From B46-G9 sp964581175 (lineage in GTDB: Bacteria > Desulfobacterota > DSM-4660 > Desulfatiglandales > Desulfatiglandaceae), in the NCBI GenBank assembly GCA_964581175.1, contig CAZONI010000075.1, forward strand, positions 1 through 17,351: a DNA stretch of 17,351 nt, in the 5' to 3' direction. Shown here piece by piece: positions 1-6,617 of the stretch. Made by a program: the position numbers and the translations under genes. Each line of letters begins with the position of its first letter. The first letter of the stretch is position 1. The notes under the pieces are model-generated. The model saw only the letters and a list, made by a program, of their open reading frames with translations, did not search any database and was not told where the DNA came from.

Positions 1-160
1 GCGGGGGGTATTTCCCTTCACGCTGCATGATATCCGGGCGGTTGATCCCGGCCGCGTGCACCCGGATCAACACCTCCCCGGAGCCGGGGACGGGCCGCGG
101 TCCCTCTTTCACCACCAGGACCTCGGGTCCGCCCGGCCGTTCGGCATGGATATAGCGCAT
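1..160 (-). CDS. NAD(P)H:quinone oxidoreductase, zinc-type alcohol dehydrogenase superfamily (N-terminal part)
   Basis: Only the first 53 codons lie in the window; the gene runs off the left edge. The reading starts MRYIHAERPGGPEVL and continues with GEVLIRVHAAGINRPDIMQR followed by EGKYP. This is the N-terminal GroES-like fold of the quinone oxidoreductase (QOR/PIG3) branch of medium-chain dehydrogenases. The phrase AAGINRPDIMQR is a hallmark of the family, which reduces quinones with NAD(P)H in the cytoplasm and lacks catalytic zinc. The ATG at 160 is preceded by a GAGGGTG ribosome site about 12 bases upstream. The gene points the same way as the FAD reductase at 693-2192, separated from it by the left repeat arm. 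Quinone as substrate is inferred from the family. Confidence 0.8.
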   Translation of the reverse strand, partial: MRYIHAERPGGPEVLVVKEGPRPVPGSGEVLIRVHAAGINRPDIMQREGKYPP

Positions 161-232
161 GGAGTTTCTTTTCACCCTCTATTGCACTGTCCGGGTTAAT
201 GACTCCCGTCTATGGGACGAGGGAATCTGAGA

Positions 233-403
233 TCAGTATCCACCTCTCGTTTGCATCTCCAGGTGGCTTAGGATTTCGAAGACTTGCTTTTCCCGTCTCT
301 TCCCAAGGCGCCTCTCAGGCCCTCTATACGAGTGGTCATCCGCCCTTCGGCGTTCCCTCCTCAATTTCTTGTACCTGTTCGCCCTTGGATCAAGGTCTTT
401 CAT
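233..403 (-). CDS. Small highly basic protein, copy A (paralogue of the gene at 2752-2916)
   Basis: This 56-residue frame reads MKDLDPRANRYKKLRRERRR, then ADDHSYRGPERRLGKRREK and a more hydrophobic end, VFEILSHLEMQTRGGY. It aligns over most of its length with the gene at 2752-2916: both have LDP near the start, then ADD.SY.GPERRLGKRREK and a final I..HLE. The two copies lie in opposite orientation inside the two arms of a long inverted repeat. Both have ATG at the aligned position. In this copy the codons upstream carry a 2-base insertion and an in-frame stop relative to the other copy, so translation should begin at 403, where GGTGGGGG sits at ribosome-site distance. About a third of the residues are Lys or Arg, suggesting nucleic-acid or membrane-surface contact. 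I do not recognise a named family. Confidence 0.6.
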   Translation of the reverse strand: MKDLDPRANRYKKLRRERRRADDHSYRGPERRLGKRREKQVFEILSHLEMQTRGGY

Positions 404-692
404 CGACTTCCCCCACCTTATAGATTTGTTTTTGCCGCGATCAGGCCCGTCCTCGGTTTCGACGTGATCCTTTTTTTTGCCTAAGGAGCATGACCGTCAA
501 TGCCGGTGCAGGAAGTCGACGATTGATCAGGAGGAACATGCAGCTCAGCTGCGGTGCAGTGGCATCAACCGAAACAACCAGCGTAAATGGCGGTCCGACC
601 ACTTATCGGAACGAGTACGGCCCGAAGACCTCATAGACTAATCTATTTCAAAAACTGGAGGAAGCAAATAGGGTGATTCATGTATTTTCGGC
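404..692. other. Spacer between small gene A and the FAD reductase
   Basis: This 289-base non-coding stretch lies wholly within the left repeat arm. I see no credible open frame. It is conserved in the right arm about as well as the coding part, so it probably holds a promoter, leader or structured RNA shared by the two small genes, or it is mobile-element body. A run of eight T at about 471-478 follows a weak GATCA/TGATC stem, but no plus-strand gene precedes it. Confidence 0.5.
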
Positions 693-2192
693 CTACATAC
701 GACACATTCTTAAAACCACCTGTGTTGAACTGTCCGGACCGAGGCCGGAGGATCTCTTTTCAGGTGAGGATGAAGAATAACGAGAGCGGGGTATTGAACT
801 CATTGAGGCCTGTTGCCCGGCGATGCGTCCGAATACGATGCATTCCGTAAGCGCACAGCCCCCAAGACGGCTTGCACCGTGAATGCCTCCGCAGACCTCA
901 CCTGCGGCAAAAAGGTGCGGGATAGGTTGACTATTCAAATCCAGGACTTGTGCTTTTGGATTAATTCCTACGCCTCCCGACGTATAATGCACTTTCGGCC
1001 ACAGCCGTATGGCATAGAATGGGGGTTCGATCAATGCTTTTGCACCCTGGTTGGCCGGTTTCCCAAACGGGTCCTGCCCTCTTCCGCTAACTGCATCATT
1101 GTAGAGCGTTACCGTCTCCTCCAATCGACCGACCGGCATGGCAAATGACGCGGCAAGGTCCGTCAATGTTGCGTACCCCTTCACATACCCCTGTTTGAGG
1201 CAGTATCGGAGGCTTTTACCATCGGATTCCGCCCCGGCTGCGTCCACTATCCCTACACATGGATGACCGGTCCTGAAAATGGCGTCACAGCGTTGTCTGC
1301 GATCCGACCATTCGTCGACTATGCGTTGACCGGTGACTGGATCGACCAGTATGCCGGCAGGGTACAGGCTGTATGAAGCGAACCTGGCTCCCCTGCCGTA
1401 CCCCTTCTCATCGGCACAGCCCCAGGGGCCCAGTTGTATCCAGGAAAGATGAACCGGAGCGGCATGTATCGCCAAAGCCGAGATCAGGCCTTCGGCAGTC
1501 GCCCCTCGATGGTTGGTTGACTCGACAGAGTCATTCAAGGCGGGATCCTGAATCATGCGGAATCTAAGGTCGTTGCCGAAGCCGCCGGTTGCCAGGATGA
1601 CGGATCGACCGGCTCGGATATTCTCTACCGTCCCGCTCCCGGCGTCAGGAAATTTATAGCCGGAACGTATGGCTACGCCCTGCACAGCGCCCTGGTTGTC
1701 TGTATGGAAACGCGTCAAGAGACAACCGGTTCGTATTTCAACGCCCCTCTTTTCCAGTATCCCGCATTGCGCCTTTATCAGATCTGCCCCGGAATGGCTG
1801 CGGATCGTCACGCAGCGTGCCGCGGAGTGCCCCCCGAAGCGGTCCAGCCGATCCATGTACCTCACGCCCAATGTGTCCCGTGTCCAGTCTATGGCCTGGG
1901 CCGCATTCTCTGCCACGACCTTTACCAGGGCCGGATGATTCAGACCCAATCCGGACCGCATCATATCTTCATAAAAGAGTTTCGGCGAGTCTTCTATGCC
2001 CCTGCTTTTCTGCAGGTAATTATTCGGTGCGGCCAGGCTCGCATCGCTGATCCGGGTGTTTCCGCCGGTCACTTTCATCTTTTCCAGTACGATAACAGAG
2101 GCGCCTGCCTGGTGGGCTTCTATAGCCGCGGAAAGCCCGGCGACACCGCTGCCGATTATGACCACATCCTTTTGTTCATCCCAATCGGGCAT
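693..2192 (-). CDS. FAD-dependent oxidoreductase, fumarate reductase/flavocytochrome c flavoprotein family
   Basis: A 499-residue soluble flavoprotein of the FAD_binding_2 family, which includes fumarate reductases, urocanate reductases and ketosteroid dehydrogenases. The N-terminus has the dinucleotide-binding motif VVIIGSGVAGLSAA (G14-x-G16-x-x-G19), then the EK...TGGNT loop. VILATGGFGND lies in the middle. Near the C-terminus are HYTSGGVGIN, LFAAGEVCGGIHG and SRLGGCALTECIVFGRIAG, the FAD and substrate-site motifs of the family, with the expected His and Arg. There is no signal peptide, heme domain or FMN domain, so a cytoplasmic partner electron donor must be assumed. The start at 2192 has AAGGAG nine bases upstream. 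The family part ends near residue 465; the last ~24 residues are polar and encoded by the left repeat arm, suggesting a replaced 3' end. The substrate cannot be told from sequence. Confidence 0.85.
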   Translation of the reverse strand: MPDWDEQKDVVIIGSGVAGLSAAIEAHQAGASVIVLEKMKVTGGNTRISDASLAAPNNYLQKSRGIEDSPKLFYEDMMRSGLGLNHPALVKVVAENAAQAIDWTRDTLGVRYMDRLDRFGGHSAARCVTIRSHSGADLIKAQCGILEKRGVEIRTGCLLTRFHTDNQGAVQGVAIRSGYKFPDAGSGTVENIRAGRSVILATGGFGNDLRFRMIQDPALNDSVESTNHRGATAEGLISALAIHAAPVHLSWIQLGPWGCADEKGYGRGARFASYSLYPAGILVDPVTGQRIVDEWSDRRQRCDAIFRTGHPCVGIVDAAGAESDGKSLRYCLKQGYVKGYATLTDLAASFAMPVGRLEETVTLYNDAVSGRGQDPFGKPANQGAKALIEPPFYAIRLWPKVHYTSGGVGINPKAQVLDLNSQPIPHLFAAGEVCGGIHGASRLGGCALTECIVFGRIAGQQASMSSIPRSRYSSSSPEKRSSGLGPDSSTQVVLRMCRM

Positions 2193-2398
2193 CCGGCAAT
2201 CTCCTTCCTGTTGAGGCTATCGTGACACCCCAGTTTCCACTTCTCGCTGCCCCGGTGGTGCTCAGGATCCTTTCCCACTCGGGAGAGCCATATGCGGCTT
2301 CCCCGGAGCATATCTGCGTGCTCGTCCCGCGGTGTTTTATGGTAGCAGAAAAGCGGGCAGCATGTAAATGGCAGAGAGCGTTCGGCAGCGCAAGGTAT
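2193..2398. other. Upstream region of the FAD reductase, between the gene and the right repeat arm
   Basis: No supported gene was found in these 206 bases. The stretch contains the AAGGAG ribosome site of the minus-strand FAD reductase and presumably its promoter, though I could not identify clear -35 and -10 boxes. The open frames that cross it on both strands show no family features. Confidence 0.4.
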
Positions 2399-2916
2399 GC
2401 CTGAGAGCACGTGTCCGGTACGGACAGTTCAACAGATCGTGGTGTCAGGGATGCGCTGTATGTACTTTCAAAATACATGAATCACCCTATTTGCTTCCCC
2501 CGGTTTTCGAACTAAATTCCTTTAGCTAATTTTCAAGCCATACTCATGTTCACAAGTGGTCAGACAACCATTTATGCTGACTGTTTCCTCTGATCTCAGT
2601 GCGTTGCTGCTGAACTGCGGGTTCCTGCCGATAAATCGTCGACTTCGCACGCCGGCATTGACGGTCAGGTGCAACAGGCAAAGAAGGGATCACTTAAAAA
2701 GCGAGCATGAGCCTGATCACGGTTAAAACAAATTTGGCGGTGGCGAAGTCCATGGAAGAGCTCGATCCAAAAGCGAAAGGATATAAGAATTCAAGAAAGG
2801 ACCGGCGAAAGGCGGATGACGCTTCGTATAAAGGGCCTGAGAGGCGCCTGGGAAAAAGACGGGAAAAGGAACTTTTGAAGATAATAGAGCACCTGGAGGG
2901 GGAAACCAAAAATTAA
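2399..2916 (+). repeat. Right arm of the ~520 bp imperfect inverted repeat
   Basis: Counterpart of 233-757, read in the opposite direction. Order on this strand: a segment matching the 3' end of the FAD reductase gene (around 2400-2470), the perfect 29-base block (2470-2498), a diverged spacer, the conserved block at about 2635-2668, then the small basic gene. Conservation stops at or just after the small gene's stop codon on both sides, so the gene's end lies at the outer boundary of each arm. Confidence 0.82.
2752..2916 (+). CDS. Small highly basic protein, copy B
   Basis: A 54-residue protein beginning MEELDPKAKGYKNSRKDRRK, followed by ADDASYKGPERRLGKRREK and ending LLKIIEHLEGETKN. An in-frame ATG at 2707 would add 15 residues (MSLITVKTNLAVAKS). 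I prefer 2752 because the equivalent ATG is the only usable one in copy A, where the 2707 codon is ACG and a stop follows. The GGCGGTGG upstream is a modest ribosome site. The Arg-rich centre with a GPERR turn resembles the RR..DRR tracts common in Desulfobacterota proteins; a helical C-terminus follows. Preservation of reading frame despite many silent changes between the copies suggests both are, or recently were, translated. Function unknown. Confidence 0.65.
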   Translation: MEELDPKAKGYKNSRKDRRKADDASYKGPERRLGKRREKELLKIIEHLEGETKN

Positions 2917-3019
2917 CCAGGTTGTATCCACAAACGTCCATTTCCGGATCGGAAGTCCGTCGGCGTAGCGCGCCAAACGCTTGTTTACATAAATTCCAAG
3001 GGCATTATTCAGGCGGAAC

Positions 3020-3075
3020 ACCGGATTCTTTCGGAAACACCGGTTTCCGGGTGAAGTCCGGAATGACAGACAAAG
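3020..3075. repeat. Short palindromic dispersed repeat of the 'GFRVKxGMT' type
   Basis: The plus strand translates as GNTGFRVKSGMTDKG, the tell-tale translation of a short intergenic repeat found many times in diverse bacterial genomes. It contains a perfect hairpin: CGGAAAC at 3032-3038, loop ACCG, GTTTCCG at 3043-3049. It lies between the small gene B and the convergent MBL-fold gene, so it could also serve as a transcription barrier. Assignment to the known repeat type is from recall of the motif. Confidence 0.6.
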
Positions 3076-3134
3076 GAAAGGAATTCATGACGCACCACGC
3101 TGGTGCCCAAAATCCATTTGTGGACAGACACCAA

Positions 3135-4256
3135 CTACAACGATCGGATGAAGGACTCGAAATTCATGGTTCCCGTGGCCAGGTAATGATCCCCCGCGCA
3201 ACGCATATCCCCGCATGCTTCCAATAGCTCGCAGTGGCTGACAATCTCGTTTTCAGCCATCAGGATGCCGTACCCTTTCAGCTGCCGCTCTTCGAAGTGT
3301 TCCAGTGAGATCTCTCTGGCCGTCTTCTGCTCCTGCCGGACGATGTCCAGGACAGCGCTGCATCTCTGGATATGGTGTTCCACCAACTCGTCCACCCGTT
3401 TTTCCAGGCCAACCTCGTTCCATTGGTTTCCATAAAACAGCCGGTGGGCCGGCAACACGAGCAATTCCCCGAAATCTCTGCCGATCTCTTTCAGCCTTCT
3501 GAGAGAGCGGATGTAGGCCCTGAGGCCGAAAATCTCTTCGGCATGCGTATAATCGGGACTCAGGAGCTCCTTTACCGGAGGGAAAAACGCCTCCTGGCTG
3601 GGCCACGGCGTAATACCCGGGAGCACGGTATCTCCCACCAGGAGGGCCTCGCCTCCAATGATCATGGCAATAGCGTCCGGACTGTGTCCCGGGACATGAT
3701 AGACATCCACAGCGTCGCCGAGTTCACCGTTCCCTTCTCGGATGGCCCTGATCTTCAGCCTGCTGCGGGTCCTGTGATATTCGAGGCAGTTTTCCGATAT
3801 GAAGGACTCCGGCATGAAACAACGCCAGCAAAAGGCCGGAAACCCCTTCCTGAAATCCGGCGGCGCATCTTCCGGATAATATCGGATCAATCGATCATAG
3901 ACCGGATGGGCCTTCACTTCAGCCCCGGTATGTTCCACCATTTCTGCCAGCGCACCATCATGATCTTCATGGCCGTGACTGATGAGAATCGAATCCAGGT
4001 CCTTTCCCTCGATGCCGACCGCTTTCATCATTTCCAGTAACGTTTTGTCCATGCCGAGCCTGCCGGTATCCACCAGAAAGGGTTTGTCAAGCATTACCAG
4101 GTAGTTCCATGTGGGTCCCAGGTCCCAGTCACCGCCATAGCCATTCTCGGTTGGAAGCCCGAAAATCTCTATTCCCGAAGGGAGCTTCATCCTCAGCAGC
4201 ATCCCGTTTCCGTTTGCATCTCCCTTTTGAACGACTTCCACAATTTCCTTCAGCAT
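3135..4256 (-). CDS. MBL-fold metallo-hydrolase
   Basis: A 373-residue metallo-beta-lactamase-fold protein. It carries the metal motif SHGHEDHDGAL (H94, H96, D98, H99), a downstream metal histidine in HVPGHSPDAI, the bridging aspartate in VGDTVLPG and the last histidine in LPAHRLFY. This is the complete dinuclear-metal set of the glyoxalase II-like hydrolases. The last ~100 residues are helical and charged, like the winged-helix tail seen in many members. An insert with two cysteines (FCWRC) lies between the first and second metal motifs. ATG at 4256 has GGAGG ten bases upstream; a TTG directly before it is the alternative. There is no signal peptide, so the protein is cytoplasmic. The substrate is unknown. 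It lies downstream of cysQ on the same strand, 110 bases apart. Confidence 0.85.
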   Translation of the reverse strand: MLKEIVEVVQKGDANGNGMLLRMKLPSGIEIFGLPTENGYGGDWDLGPTWNYLVMLDKPFLVDTGRLGMDKTLLEMMKAVGIEGKDLDSILISHGHEDHDGALAEMVEHTGAEVKAHPVYDRLIRYYPEDAPPDFRKGFPAFCWRCFMPESFISENCLEYHRTRSRLKIRAIREGNGELGDAVDVYHVPGHSPDAIAMIIGGEALLVGDTVLPGITPWPSQEAFFPPVKELLSPDYTHAEEIFGLRAYIRSLRRLKEIGRDFGELLVLPAHRLFYGNQWNEVGLEKRVDELVEHHIQRCSAVLDIVRQEQKTAREISLEHFEERQLKGYGILMAENEIVSHCELLEACGDMRCAGDHYLATGTMNFESFIRSL

Positions 4257-4366
4257 CAATACATTTCCTCCACAAAAACGATCCGATAGACAGGCGGCCT
4301 ATCCTGTTGAACGTAAAATACAGGTGAAATCACCAGGCACAACGGGTCGGATCTCCGGTGGGACGG

Positions 4367-5191
4367 TCAGCCCGATTTCCGGCGGACGATGAACCAGGGG
4401 TTGAGAATATCTTCCTTGTTGTATTTGAGCGGCCGACCGGAGTGGAAATCCTCCACCACGGCGCCGGCCTGTTCGGCGATGGCCTGGCCTGCCGCCGTGT
4501 CCCATTCGCAGGTGGGGCCGGTGCGGGGATAGACATCCGCCGTCCCTTCCGCCACCAGACAGAACTTGAGCGAACTGCCGGCTGAGATAAATTCCACGTC
4601 CCCCTTTTCCCGGCGGCACTTTTCCACGAAGGTCTGGAGTTCCGGGGTGGTGTGGGACCGGCTCCCCACGATGGTGTACGGCCTTGCAGGTCTTGCGGCG
4701 AGGGGCAGGGTCGACGATTTGTCGAGCAGGTCCCGAAAGGCCTGCTCCGGATTCCCGCGCAGCGATTCGGTCAATTCGGGCGACATCGTCAGTTTGCGGG
4801 CGCCCGTGTCCGGAGCGGCGAAATACAGGATATTCTTTACCGGGACAAGGATCACGCCGGCTACCGGCGTCCGGCCATGGACGCGGGCGATGTTTACGGT
4901 AAACTCACCGTTCCTCTTGACAAACTCCTTGGTGCCGTCCAGAGGGTCCACCACGAAAAAGGCCTCCCATAAGCGCCGTTCGGCAAAAGGCATGTCTCGT
5001 CCCTCCTCGCTCAGGATGGGAAGGCCGGTCTTTCTCAAATGGGTAGAGATGATCTCGTTTGAGCGCAGGTCGGCCAGGGTCAGGGGGGAATTGTCGCTCT
5101 TCTCCGTCACCTGGAAATCCGAATCGTATACTTCGAGGACCGCCCTTCCGGCCTCGACCGCAGCCTGGATCATGGTAAACAGTGTCTTCAT
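4367..5191 (-). CDS. cysQ: 3'(2'),5'-bisphosphate nucleotidase CysQ
   Basis: A 274-residue member of the inositol monophosphatase superfamily. It shows the lithium-sensitive metal motif DPLDGTKEFVKRNGEF (D82, D85, T87), the preceding SEEG (E63) and a C-terminal EWDTAAGQAI metal aspartate. KEF after the DPLDGT motif and GSRSH before the C-terminal half are typical of CysQ rather than SuhB. CysQ converts 3'-phosphoadenosine 5'-phosphate to AMP, clearing a by-product of sulfate assimilation and other sulfotransfer. It is slightly longer than the E. coli enzyme (246 residues). The start at 5191 is supported by the family's N-terminus, with a GAGGGG somewhat far upstream. It follows the rubrerythrin-like gene by 79 bases on the same strand. 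Confidence 0.9.
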   Translation of the reverse strand: MKTLFTMIQAAVEAGRAVLEVYDSDFQVTEKSDNSPLTLADLRSNEIISTHLRKTGLPILSEEGRDMPFAERRLWEAFFVVDPLDGTKEFVKRNGEFTVNIARVHGRTPVAGVILVPVKNILYFAAPDTGARKLTMSPELTESLRGNPEQAFRDLLDKSSTLPLAARPARPYTIVGSRSHTTPELQTFVEKCRREKGDVEFISAGSSLKFCLVAEGTADVYPRTGPTCEWDTAAGQAIAEQAGAVVEDFHSGRPLKYNKEDILNPWFIVRRKSG

Positions 5192-5270
5192 GCGTTGTCA
5201 CATCCCCTCGATTGGGGGAACACCGGCTCGGAGCGCCGGCAAGTGATACGTGGTCCGGATCCGATTTTGA

Positions 5271-5540
5271 CTATTCGGCCGGTAGGAACTTGTCTTTGCC
5301 CTGGCCGCAGATGGGGCATTTATCCGGAGGGGCGCCCTCGACCATTGACCTGATTCCACCCAGGGCCTTGAGGTGGTTGACGGCATGGATGGTCTCCGAT
5401 TTGACCACGGCACGAAAGAGCCTTGCCATATTTGGAAAGTGCTCCTCTGCCGCCTTGACAGCGAAGGCGAGGTAGCGGCGGTTGGCCTGGGATTCTCCGG
5501 AGAATGCTTCCTGCATGTTCTTTCGGGTAACATCGGTCAT
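5271..5540 (-). CDS. Half-size rubrerythrin-like protein (two-helix ferritin half plus single CxxC)
   Basis: An 89-residue protein. Residues 1-63 match the first two helices of the rubrerythrin diiron domain: NMQEAFSGESQANRRYLAFA with ligand E16, and KSETIHAVNHL with E49 and H52. Residues 64-89, GAPPDKCPICGQGKDKF, match the second half of the C-terminal rubredoxin-like knuckle (C75, C78). Missing are helices C and D, with their ExxE and ExxH ligands, and the first CxxC. Ordinary rubrerythrins are about 140-190 residues. The frame is open throughout, and GAAGGAAGG just before ATG 5540 is a strong ribosome site, so this is not an obvious dead gene. Two copies could pair to complete a four-helix diiron site. 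A fresh in-frame deletion product is the alternative. Role in peroxide defence is inferred from the family. Confidence 0.75.
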   Translation of the reverse strand: MTDVTRKNMQEAFSGESQANRRYLAFAVKAAEEHFPNMARLFRAVVKSETIHAVNHLKALGGIRSMVEGAPPDKCPICGQGKDKFLPAE

Positions 5541-5998
5541 TTCCTTCCTTCTCATTTCGGTCCGGATTGCGTGCCGGGAACACGCGGTTAAACGTAACAA
5601 TATGCAGCACAAAAGTCAACAGGCCGCCCCTGATCACCAGCAAAGCATCATCTGCTGCGTTGCCTTCACTCGCTCCTCCTTGCGGCGTATTATGACATAC
5701 GCCTCAGTCGTCGCTCCTCGTCGCCTTGCATCTAATACCTTGCTGGTGATCAGAATTCTCAACCAACCAGTGCACATCATGAACGCAGATAAAGTCTGAT
5801 GCAGGATTTCGGCGTCGGGTTTCCTGTTGACGAGGAAACTCGAACGGCATATACTTTTCCATAAGTATATGGCGGTCTTGGAAGCTCTTTCCGGCTTTTG
5901 AATCGCGGGCGTGACGGGACGGTCCCGGCCGCCCGCAAATCCATGCCCGGGTACAGTACCCGGCCGGCGGAATGTGACGCCTGAAAGGACGGGGAACC
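5541..5998. other. Repeat-rich intergenic region between rubrerythrin-like and PEBP genes
   Basis: This 458-base divergent spacer has no credible gene. It holds the 124 bp palindromic element (5630-5753) and three further inverted repeats: GTTTCCT/AGGAAAC at 5819-5839, CATATACTT/AAGTATATG at 5848-5871, and CCGGGTA/TACCCGG at 5947-5963. The last two lie upstream of the plus-strand PEBP gene and could be operators or leader hairpins. Confidence 0.5.
5630..5753. repeat. 124 bp palindromic element with 14-base perfect terminal inverted repeats
   Basis: The ends are CTGATCACCAGCAA (5630-5643) and its exact reverse complement TTGCTGGTGATCAG (5740-5753). The centre has a second perfect inverted repeat, GGCGTAT (5684-5690) and ATACGCC (5697-5703), around TATGAC. 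Between them are CGCTCCTC-containing stretches on both sides. The nested symmetry and lack of coding potential suggest a miniature inverted-repeat or REP-like mobile element that would fold into a long hairpin. No clear target duplication is visible. Confidence 0.7.
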
Positions 5999-6595
5999 GT
6001 GATCGGATCGACAAGATGTTCAAGAATACGCAGCATGGCGGGGCGGACGACGGTCCTCCTGGCGGTGTTCGCCGTTGCGGGGCTTGCTGCGCCCGCCTGG
6101 CTGCATGGGGAGGGAGACATGGCTCTGACCATTACATCCAGCGTTTTTGCCAATGGCGGGAATATTCCCCGCACGTATACCTGCGAGGGGCAGGACATCG
6201 CGCCTCCGCTCGGTTGGACGGGCGTGCCGCGGGAAGCGCACAGCCTGGTGCTCATCGTGGACGACCCGGATGCACCCGATCCCAAAGCGCCCAAAATGAC
6301 CTGGGTCCACTGGGTGCTCTACAATATACCGCCCGATGCCGTGGGCCTGCCTGAGGCGGTCACGACCCGGGGCCTGCCCGGCGGAACCGGAGAGGGGCTG
6401 AACGACTGGCGCCGTACCGGCTACGGGGGACCGTGCCCGCCCATCGGCCGTCACCGCTATTTCTTCAAGCTCTACGCCCTGGACACGGTGCTGGAAAAAT
6501 TGGAAAAACCCACCAAGGCAAAGGTCGAGGCCGCGATGAAAGGGCACATCCTGGAGCAGGCAGAACTGGTGGGCACGTACCAGAAGGGACAGTAG
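5999..6595 (+). CDS. Secreted YbhB/YbcL-family phosphatidylethanolamine-binding protein (PEBP)
   Basis: A 198-residue protein of the Raf-kinase-inhibitor-like PEBP family. Family motifs in order: ALTITSSVFANGGNIPRTYTC, GQDIAPPLGWTGVP, LVLIVDDPDAPDP, WVHWVLYNIPP, GYGGPCPPIGRHRYFFKLYALD. The DDPDAP and GPCPP.G.HRYFF segments form the anion-binding pocket. Residues 14-40 form a signal peptide with a hydrophobic core (VLLAVFAVAGLAAPAW). The GTG at 5999 has AAGGACGGGG upstream; ATG at 6035 would keep the signal. A further ATG at 6119 (MALTITSS) has its own GGGAGGGAG ribosome site and would give a 158-residue cytoplasmic form. The gene ends 22 bases from the convergent permease. Bacterial function is poorly defined; ligand binding or inhibitor roles are family-level guesses. 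Confidence 0.85.
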   Translation: MIGSTRCSRIRSMAGRTTVLLAVFAVAGLAAPAWLHGEGDMALTITSSVFANGGNIPRTYTCEGQDIAPPLGWTGVPREAHSLVLIVDDPDAPDPKAPKMTWVHWVLYNIPPDAVGLPEAVTTRGLPGGTGEGLNDWRRTGYGGPCPPIGRHRYFFKLYALDTVLEKLEKPTKAKVEAAMKGHILEQAELVGTYQKGQ

Positions 6596-6617
6596 CGGCG
6601 GCGGGTTCAGCTGCTGT

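Larger units (their letters stand above)
233..757 (-). repeat. Left arm of a ~520 bp imperfect inverted repeat
   Basis: The reverse complement of this stretch aligns with 2399-2916 from end to end, by eye at roughly 70% identity. The best block is a 29-base perfect match (660-688 against 2470-2498). Other conserved blocks contain AATCGTCGACTTC and CCGGCATTGACGGTCA. Homology covers the small gene, about 280 bases of non-coding DNA upstream of it, and the last ~22 codons of the FAD reductase gene. No transposase gene lies between the arms. The segment enclosed by the arms (758-2398) is filled mostly by the FAD reductase. Confidence 0.82.

Noticed and set aside
430..478. Terminator-like GATCA...TGATC stem followed by eight T
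   Set aside because: The stem is weak, and no plus-strand gene precedes it. The copy in the other arm does not keep the T-run.
2397..2480. 27-codon frame in the right arm matching the tail of the FAD reductase
   Set aside because: It reflects shared ancestry of the arms; there is no ribosome site or body of a gene upstream.
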